A stretch of DNA of 57,312 nt from Bacteroidales bacterium (GTDB lineage Bacteria; Bacteroidota; Bacteroidia; Bacteroidales; UBA932). Positions 51,265 through 57,312 of the stretch are shown here, piece by piece; positions within the stretch are counted from its first letter, which is position 1, and each line of letters opens with the position of its first letter. The notes beneath the pieces were generated by a model that was not told where the DNA came from, searched no databases, and saw only the letters and a program-made list of their open reading frames with translations. The DNA lies in NCBI GenBank assembly GCA_015060325.1, contig SUYQ01000017.1:1-57312 (forward strand), read 5' to 3'. The position numbers were made by a program, and so were the translations under genes.

Positions 51265-53223
51265 CTATGACAGCTGATCCTTTATCTCATTGCTTACCAA
51301 TGCGACAAATTCATCAACCGGCATAGATCCTGCGTCTATTCCTCCCTGTCTTCTGACAGATACCGTTCCTTCGGTCATTTCCTTTTCACCTACAATCACA
51401 AGGAAAGGAATCCTCTTGAGTTCACTCTCACGGATTCTCTTGCCGAGTGTCTCATTGCGATCATCAACGGCGGCGCGAATATCGGAATTATTCAGCAAAC
51501 TGCAAACTTTTTTTGCATATTCCTCATATTTTTCGCTGACTGGCACGATGTTGACCTGATCCGGAGTGAGCCACAAAGGAAGTTTTCCCCCTGTATGTTC
51601 AAGGAGCACTGCAACGAAACGCTCAAGCGATCCGAACGGTGCACGGTGGATCATGATAGGACGATGCTTCTGGTTGTCGCTTCCGATATACTCGAGCTCG
51701 AAACGCTCTGGAAGGTTATAGTCCACCTGAATAGTACCAAGCTGCCACTTTCTTCCGATTGCATCCTTCACCATGAAGTCTAGCTTAGGGCCATAGAATG
51801 CAGCCTCACCGTACTCTACTACAGTATTGAGACCCTTCTCCTGGGCAGCTTCGATGATAGCAGCCTCAGCCTTTGCCCAGTTTTCGTCAGATCCGATATA
51901 TTTTGTCTTGTTATCAGGATCTCTCAATGATACCTGTGCGATATATTCCTTGAAATCCAGAGTCTTGAAGACATAAAGGATGATGTCGATCACCTTGCAG
52001 AACTCCTCCTTGATCTGGTCCGGACGGACAAAGAGGTGCGCGTCATCCTGAGTGAAGCTACGTACACGGGTAAGACCATGAAGCTCACCGCTCTGCTCGT
52101 AACGGTATACTGTACCGAACTCTGCAAGCCTCAATGGAAGATCCTTGTATGAGCGTGGCTTTGACCTGTAGATCTCACAATGGTGAGGGCAGTTCATAGG
52201 CTTGAGGAGATACTCCTCGCCCTCCTGTGGTGTATGGATAGGCTGGAACGAATCCTTGCCGTATTTTGCATAGTGACCTGATGTCACATAAAGGTCCTTG
52301 TTTCCGATATGAGGAGTCACTACAGGAAGATAGCCATATGACTTCTGGAGCTTCTTGAGGAAGTTCTCGAGGCGCTCACGGAGAGCGGCACCCTTAGGCA
52401 GCCACAATGGAAGTCCCTGACCTACTCTCTGGGAGAATGTGAAGAGTTCCATCTCCTTACCGATCTTTCTGTGGTCACGTTTCTTCGCCTCCTCCATCAT
52501 CTGGAGATACTCGTCAAGCATTGACTTCTTAGGGAAGGTCACGCCATATACACGTGTCAGCATCTGACGCTCCTGATCACCTCTCCAGTATGCTCCTGCG
52601 ATTGCAGTGAGCTTTACCGCCTTGATCACAGAAGTGTCCTTGAGGTGAGGTCCGCGGCAGAGGTCGGTGAAATCTCCGTTTGTATAGAATGTGATGGTTC
52701 CGTCCTCGAGCTCGCTGATAAGCTCGCACTTATACTCGTCACCCTTCTCAGTAAAGGTCTTGAGCGCATCAGCCTTTGAAACTTCTGTTCTTACGAACGG
52801 ATTCTTCTGGCGCGCAAGCTCGATCATCTTGTCCTCGATAGCCTTGAGGTCAGCTTCCACAAGAGTCTTCTCGCCGAAATCCACATCGTAGTAGAATCCG
52901 GTCTCGACCGCTGGTCCGATACCGAACTTCACACCTGGGTAAAGAGCCTCGAGGGCTGCTGCAAGAAGGTGAGATGAAGAGTGCCAGAAGACATGTTTGG
53001 CCTCGGCATCCTCCCACTTGTGGAGACGGATGGCAGCATCCTCGTTGATAGGACGTGTAACATCATATACTGAACCTTTTCCTGTCGTGTCAGCTGCCGG
53101 GATAACTGTTGCAGCCAATACGTCTGCTGCCAATCTTGGGCTGATGCTGTTTGCTATGTCAAAAGCTGAGACGCCGCTCTCGTACTGTCTCACGCTACCG
53201 TCAGGAAATGTAATGTTTATCAT
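51265..53223 (-). CDS. thrS: Threonine-tRNA ligase
   Basis: 652 residues. N-terminal TGS domain ([19 protein letters not shown]), editing domain ([15 protein letters not shown] and [16 protein letters not shown]), class II catalytic core ([29 protein letters not shown] with a zinc Cys; [23 protein letters not shown]) and anticodon-binding domain ([14 protein letters not shown]). Normal length. Divergent from the glycosyltransferase gene, with TATCTTTG at 53252-53259. Leads the infC-rpmI-rplT cluster. Confidence 0.98.
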   Translation of the reverse strand: MINITFPDGSVRQYESGVSAFDIANSISPRLAADVLAATVIPAADTTGKGSVYDVTRPINEDAAIRLHKWEDAEAKHVFWHSSSHLLAAALEALYPGVKFGIGPAVETGFYYDVDFGEKTLVEADLKAIEDKMIELARQKNPFVRTEVSKADALKTFTEKGDEYKCELISELEDGTITFYTNGDFTDLCRGPHLKDTSVIKAVKLTAIAGAYWRGDQERQMLTRVYGVTFPKKSMLDEYLQMMEEAKKRDHRKIGKEMELFTFSQRVGQGLPLWLPKGAALRERLENFLKKLQKSYGYLPVVTPHIGNKDLYVTSGHYAKYGKDSFQPIHTPQEGEEYLLKPMNCPHHCEIYRSKPRSYKDLPLRLAEFGTVYRYEQSGELHGLTRVRSFTQDDAHLFVRPDQIKEEFCKVIDIILYVFKTLDFKEYIAQVSLRDPDNKTKYIGSDENWAKAEAAIIEAAQEKGLNTVVEYGEAAFYGPKLDFMVKDAIGRKWQLGTIQVDYNLPERFELEYIGSDNQKHRPIMIHRAPFGSLERFVAVLLEHTGGKLPLWLTPDQVNIVPVSEKYEEYAKKVCSLLNNSDIRAAVDDRNETLGKRIRESELKRIPFLVIVGEKEMTEGTVSVRRQGGIDAGSMPVDEFVALVSNEIKDQLS

Positions 53224-53251
53224 ATCTTTAATACTTAAAAATCCAAGTTTG

Positions 53252-53280
53252 CAAAGATAGACAAAATTTACCTATATTTG
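53252..53280. promoter_or_regulatory. Divergent -7 elements (thrS and glycosyltransferase)
   Basis: TATCTTTG on the minus strand (53252-53259) for thrS and TATATTTG on the + strand (53273-53280) for the glycosyltransferase, both matching TAnnTTTG. The two promoters lie only about 14 nt apart and point away from each other. Confidence 0.6.
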
Positions 53281-53299
53281 CAATAATAAAACATTTAAA

Positions 53300-54262
53300 A
53301 TGGACTATACTAAAGACCTTTCAATCGTCATTTCCCTTTATAATGAAGAGGAATCACTTCCTGAACTCGTGCAATGGATCGAGGGCGTGATGAAGAAAGA
53401 AGGATACACCTATGAAATCATCATGGTGAACGACGGAAGCACAGATGCTTCATGGAAGATAATCAAAGAACTGTCCCGGAAGAATCCATGCATCAGGGGA
53501 ATATCATTCCGTCGCAATTACGGTAAATCGGCAGCTCTATATCATGGCTTCGCTGCGGCAGAAGGACGGGTCGTCGTCACCATGGACGCCGACCTGCAGG
53601 ACTCTCCTGAAGAAATCCCCGAAATGTACAGGATGATTACAGATGGCGGATATGATATCGTTTCCGGATGGAAGAAGAAGAGACATGACAACAAGCTGAC
53701 CAAGAATCTCCCGTCAAAACTTTATAACTGGACCGCCCGCAAGATAACAGGCATCAAACTTCATGACATGAACTGCGGACTGAAGGCATACCACAATGAG
53801 GTCGTAAAGAATATCGAAGTCTACGGTGAAATGCACAGATACATACCGTATCTTGCCAAGAACGCCGGATTCGACAAGATCACGGAAAAGCCGGTACACC
53901 ACCAGAAAAGAAAATACGGAAAGAGCAAATTCGGACTCAACCGCTTCGTGAACGGATTCCTGGACCTTATTTCATTATGGTTCCTCAGCAGATTCGGCAA
54001 GAAACCCATGCACTTCTTCGGATTCACCGGCATACTGATGTTCCTGCTTGGAGGTTTCCTTACAATATGGATCATAGCTGAAAAACTGATCCAGCAGGGC
54101 AACGGACTTGCATATCGACCGGTCACTGACCAGCCGCTGTTCTACCTTGCTCTGGTAGCCATCATCATCGGATTCCAGATGTTCCTGACCGGATTCCTTG
54201 GCGAGCTCGTCTCACGTAACAGCCAGGAACGCAACCACTACAACATACGGGAAGAATTCTAA
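53300..54262 (+). CDS. Family 2 glycosyltransferase, polyprenyl-phosphate type (GtrB/DPM1-like)
   Basis: A 320-residue membrane glycosyltransferase. The GT-A domain shows SIVISLYNEEESLPEL, VNDGSTDASW, the DxD-like MDADLQDSPEE and HDMNCGLKAY; it is followed by two C-terminal membrane segments (about 233-258 and 270-300). Such enzymes transfer sugar from a nucleotide to undecaprenyl phosphate for envelope glycans or protein O-glycosylation; donor sugar unknown. Its stop overlaps the stop of the convergent oxidoreductase gene by 4 nt. Confidence 0.92.
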   Translation: MDYTKDLSIVISLYNEEESLPELVQWIEGVMKKEGYTYEIIMVNDGSTDASWKIIKELSRKNPCIRGISFRRNYGKSAALYHGFAAAEGRVVVTMDADLQDSPEEIPEMYRMITDGGYDIVSGWKKKRHDNKLTKNLPSKLYNWTARKITGIKLHDMNCGLKAYHNEVVKNIEVYGEMHRYIPYLAKNAGFDKITEKPVHHQKRKYGKSKFGLNRFVNGFLDLISLWFLSRFGKKPMHFFGFTGILMFLLGGFLTIWIIAEKLIQQGNGLAYRPVTDQPLFYLALVAIIIGFQMFLTGFLGELVSRNSQERNHYNIREEF

Positions 54263-57084
54263 AGACTTTCAGTACACTGATTCACAAGATATATTATCGA
54301 ACGGTATGGGACTCCTGAGTTTGTCTGGAGTCCTATTTCGCATGTACGGCTGTTGGAATATCCGACCTTGATCCCCTTCTGCTCCAATTGCGGACCGAGT
54401 TTTCTCAGTGCATATGCATTCAGTTCCGGATGGGTCATTCCCTTATCTCCAGCAAAACCGCAGCATCCCACTCCTTCAGGAATATAAACATCAGACGAGC
54501 AAAGGCTGGCAAGATCATAAATGATCCTGTCAAGCTTCATAAGCCTGGTAGAGCATGTAAGATGCAATGCCACAGGTACGTCAGTCCGGTTGAACACAAG
54601 ACGGTCCTTGAGGAATTTCCACACGAACTCAGCTGATTCGTACAGCTGAACCCTTGACATATGCTGCTTCATCCTGTGCAGACACGGGCTCTGATCACAG
54701 ATTACAGGATATTTGCCCTGCTCCGATGCGTTCCACAACGCATCTTCCAGTTCCTTGACCTTCTTCCCGGCAATATCCGGCATTCCCTTGCTTTCCCATA
54801 TGGTACCGCAGCATAACGAATCCATCCTTGCCGGGAATATCACCTCATAGCCAGCCTTATGCAACAGATCCGTCATCTCCTCTGCCAAGGGCTTCAATCC
54901 TTTGGAAGCCTTGTCTATGCCCATAGCCTGATTGAGGCAGCTTGGAAAGTAGACAACCTTCAGGCCGTCTCCGGAGTCAGACTTAAGTTTCTTCGATGCA
55001 TTATATGCCTTAGGGAATGCTGGAGTCCATAACGGTGCACCCATGGCATGAACACCTTTTGCCACAGCGCCCATACCCTTCGATCCCAATATAGAATGAC
55101 CAAGCCCGGCAATGCGCAGCACGCCTCTGATCGCATTCTTGGAGCCATGGAAATGATTGGCGACAAACCTTCCGGTCGTGCGGCCGGTCTTGCCCATATT
55201 CTGCCTTCTGATCTCGTGCGTGAGATCAGCCACATTGATCCCCATAGGGCATGACATCGAGCAGAGTCCGTCGCCGGCACATGTCTGAGCACCGTAATAC
55301 GAATACTGCTTTCTTAATACGGACAATCTCTTCGGATCCTCTCCTGTAGATTCAAGCCGAGCCATCTCCCTTTGAAGAACAATCCTTGTCCTGGAAGAAA
55401 GGGTGAAACCACATGAAACGCAATTCACCTCACAGAAACCGCATTCGATGCATTTGTTGAGTCTGGCATATGCCGTTCCCATCTCCTGTGGAGCATCCTC
55501 ACCGGGAGCAAGTATAGGAAGGGCCTTGAAATTCTTGAAACTGCATTCGGGGTCATCATTGAAGATCACACCTGGATTGAGGATATTGTGGGGATCAAGG
55601 ATGTCCTTCAGTCTCTTCATGACACTGAACGCCTTGGCTCCCCATTCATATTCGACAAACGGCGCCATATTTCTTCCCGTACCATGCTCTGCCTTGAGTG
55701 AACCGTCATATTTGCCTACCACGAGTTCAGTCACTTCATTCATCATGGCCTTGTAGCGTTCTACTTCACTTTCAGAAGAGAAGGACTGGTTGATGATGAA
55801 GTGGAAATTACCCTCCAGAGCATGGCCATAGATACAGGAATCATCATATCCATATTTATCGAGTATGGCAGAAAGGTCCACAACAGCTTCTGCAAGGTCT
55901 TCGATATGGAATGCAACATCTTCAATCAGACATGTAGTGCCAGGCTGCCTCATACCTCCTACCGTAGGAAAGATACCTGAACGGATAGCCCAGAACTGGC
56001 CATACTCAGCAGGATCGGTAGTAAATTCGACCTTTCCATAGGTATCAAACGATCTGAGCACATCAGTTATTGCCTTGACATTGTCGGCCAATTCATGCTG
56101 ATTGCCAGCCTGGGTCTGGATCAGGACAGCTGTGAGCCCCACCTTCTCACCTGCATTGACAGATGCAAGCGAACGCTTGTCAAGCATTTCCGCAGCAGAC
56201 ACAGGCAGATTCTTGATAGCGATGACTGCCCGACAGGCTTCAGCCATATCATTGAAATATACCATCGCATCTGCCTCAAGAGGTGCCATCGGCAAAGTCT
56301 TCATCGTGACCTCGCTCACAAAAGCAAGTGTACCCTCAGAGCCTACCAGAGAGTGAAGGATAATATCAATAGGGTCAGAAAAGGTTATAAGCGGAAGAAT
56401 ATTCAGTCCCGTGACATTCTTGATCGAATACTTATGCCTGATACGGTCTACAAGTTCAGAATCCGCCAGGACGTCATCTCTGAGTTCCTCTATCTTGGAG
56501 ATAAGCTCAGGATGGGATTGTATGAACTCATCACGGGATTTCGGGTCAGATGTATCGAGAATCATTCCATCAACGAATACTATCCTTGCATCAATCAATG
56601 TCCGGTCACTGTTGGCATGTGTACCACAGCTCATACCGGAAGCATTGTTCATCACGATTCCACCGACCATACAGCTCTTTATGGAAGCTGGATCCGGACC
56701 GAATTTTCTATTAAATGGCTTAAGATAATCATTGACCTTCGATCCGATGACTCCAGGCTGGAGCGTGATGGTCTCAGCATCGGGTCCCACATGCCAATCT
56801 TCCCAGTGCTTTCCGGCGACAACAAGTACGGAATCACTCACAGCCTGCCCGGAGAGGCTGGTACCCGCAGCACGGAATGTCACCGGCACTGAGAGCTTTG
56901 AAGCACACTTTAACAGATAAGACACTTCAGCCTCATCCTTTGCTCTTACTACCATCTGAGGCACAAGACGATAGAAACCGGCATCGGTACCCCATGCGAA
57001 TTTTCTCAACTCATCGGTATAGATCCTGTCTTTGGATATCACCTTCTGTATGCACTTCCTGAACTCTAGATATTTCTGCTCCAT
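54259..57084 (-). CDS. FAD/iron-sulfur oxidoreductase, D-lactate dehydrogenase-like (GlcD-GlcF fusion type)
   Basis: A 941-residue fusion. The N-terminal FAD-binding PCMH domain (about 38-265; TFRAAGTSLSGQAVSD, GPDPASIKSCMVGGIVMNNASG) and the FAD-linked oxidase C-terminal domain (to about 500, GHALEGNFHFIINQ) are followed by two 4Fe-4S motifs (CIECGFCEVNC and CAGDGLCSMSCP, about 575-660) and two CCG-type domains (LCCGTIWESKG, GCCGFAGDKG). Similar proteins oxidise D-lactate, D-2-hydroxyglutarate or glycolate and feed electrons to quinones; D-lactate is the likeliest substrate. A TATATTTG element stands at 57117-57124. Confidence 0.9.
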   Translation of the reverse strand: MEQKYLEFRKCIQKVISKDRIYTDELRKFAWGTDAGFYRLVPQMVVRAKDEAEVSYLLKCASKLSVPVTFRAAGTSLSGQAVSDSVLVVAGKHWEDWHVGPDAETITLQPGVIGSKVNDYLKPFNRKFGPDPASIKSCMVGGIVMNNASGMSCGTHANSDRTLIDARIVFVDGMILDTSDPKSRDEFIQSHPELISKIEELRDDVLADSELVDRIRHKYSIKNVTGLNILPLITFSDPIDIILHSLVGSEGTLAFVSEVTMKTLPMAPLEADAMVYFNDMAEACRAVIAIKNLPVSAAEMLDKRSLASVNAGEKVGLTAVLIQTQAGNQHELADNVKAITDVLRSFDTYGKVEFTTDPAEYGQFWAIRSGIFPTVGGMRQPGTTCLIEDVAFHIEDLAEAVVDLSAILDKYGYDDSCIYGHALEGNFHFIINQSFSSESEVERYKAMMNEVTELVVGKYDGSLKAEHGTGRNMAPFVEYEWGAKAFSVMKRLKDILDPHNILNPGVIFNDDPECSFKNFKALPILAPGEDAPQEMGTAYARLNKCIECGFCEVNCVSCGFTLSSRTRIVLQREMARLESTGEDPKRLSVLRKQYSYYGAQTCAGDGLCSMSCPMGINVADLTHEIRRQNMGKTGRTTGRFVANHFHGSKNAIRGVLRIAGLGHSILGSKGMGAVAKGVHAMGAPLWTPAFPKAYNASKKLKSDSGDGLKVVYFPSCLNQAMGIDKASKGLKPLAEEMTDLLHKAGYEVIFPARMDSLCCGTIWESKGMPDIAGKKVKELEDALWNASEQGKYPVICDQSPCLHRMKQHMSRVQLYESAEFVWKFLKDRLVFNRTDVPVALHLTCSTRLMKLDRIIYDLASLCSSDVYIPEGVGCCGFAGDKGMTHPELNAYALRKLGPQLEQKGIKVGYSNSRTCEIGLQTNSGVPYRSIIYLVNQCTESL

Positions 57085-57116
57085 ATCAACTGTGGTCTAC
57101 TGTGGTTTTCGGGCTG

Positions 57117-57124
57117 CAAATATA
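57117..57124 (-). promoter_or_regulatory. -7 element of the FAD/Fe-S oxidoreductase
   Basis: TATATTTG on the minus strand, 33 nt before the ATG. Confidence 0.55.
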
Positions 57125-57151
57125 CAAATAAAAAGACAATACCAAGCATAA

Positions 57152-57182
57152 AAAAAGCCCTCAAGACATCAGTCTCAAGAGC
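57152..57182 (-). terminator. Terminator of the rRNA operon
   Basis: Minus strand AGCTCTTGAGAC, 4-nt loop, GTCTTGAGGGCT then seven T, just past 5S rRNA. Confidence 0.9.
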
Positions 57183-57194
57183 TTCTATAAGAAA

Positions 57195-57305
<111 letters not shown>

Positions 57306-57312
57306 GTATGTT

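Noticed and set aside
56095..56892. Long + strand frame opposite the FAD oxidoreductase
   Set aside because: Shadow of a strongly supported gene; the translation shows no domain.

Overview
The window is chromosomal DNA from a member of the Bacteroidales. The evidence is the gene content: type V (FimA/Mfa1-like) fimbriae with a DUF3575 protein, DUF4295 next to L33/L28, DUF4296, DUF4988 and FISUMP domains, a long signal peptidase I and abundant Bacteroidetes-style lipoproteins. Many genes are also preceded by the Bacteroidetes -7 promoter element TAnnTTTG rather than a TATAAT box. The genus cannot be fixed from the sequence; a gut lineage such as Rikenellaceae or a Cryptobacteroides-like group would fit, but that is a guess.

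Region 1 (1-8236) is an accessory island, more AT-rich than the rest. It carries a complete diversity-generating retroelement (DGR) on the minus strand: a GIY-YIG protein, an 892-residue surface lipoprotein whose C-terminal C-type-lectin-like (FISUMP) domain holds the variable repeat (VR), a MutS-like/Avd-like accessory protein, the template repeat (TR) and a DGR-type reverse transcriptase. Aligning TR and VR by eye over about 190 bp gives 24 differences, all at adenines of the template (T on the + strand), which is the DGR signature. The island ends with a decayed tyrosine recombinase gene and a 50-nt 3' piece of a tRNA-Asn gene (8187-8236), a likely attachment site. The DGR therefore seems to sit in a degenerating integrative element whose other end lies left of the window.

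Region 2 (8237-34400) is mostly ordinary core genome separated by repeat-rich gaps: a PagL-like deacylase, prfB, an aldo-keto reductase with murI, a membrane-anchored beta-propeller protein, a secreted NUC-type nuclease, a DJ-1 protein, an SDR, a cobalamin-riboswitch-controlled btuB and FecCD permease, LMW-PTP with alr, metallopeptidases, a GH5-type glycosidase, tadA, fumarase, two tRNA genes and a 2-hydroxyacid dehydrogenase. Between fumarase and the dehydrogenase sits a second, non-DGR FISUMP gene, flanked by an imperfect direct repeat of the fumarase 5' region.

Region 3 (34409-40147) is a compact type V fimbrial operon: metalloprotease-like lipoprotein, DUF3575 barrel, OmpA-like lipoprotein, FimA/Mfa1 fimbrillin and FimB/Mfa2 anchor. 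Region 4 (40314-57312) is housekeeping: a seven-gene run ftsY-pheT-DUF4296-amidohydrolase-radical SAM-dtd-deoC; rpmB-rpmG-DUF4295; lepB; thrS-infC-rpmI-rplT, with infC apparently starting at a rare ATC codon; a GT2 glycosyltransferase; a large FAD/Fe-S oxidoreductase; and a 5S rRNA at the right edge. The most interesting system is the DGR, together with its hairpin-rich recombination region and its paralogue elsewhere in the chromosome.
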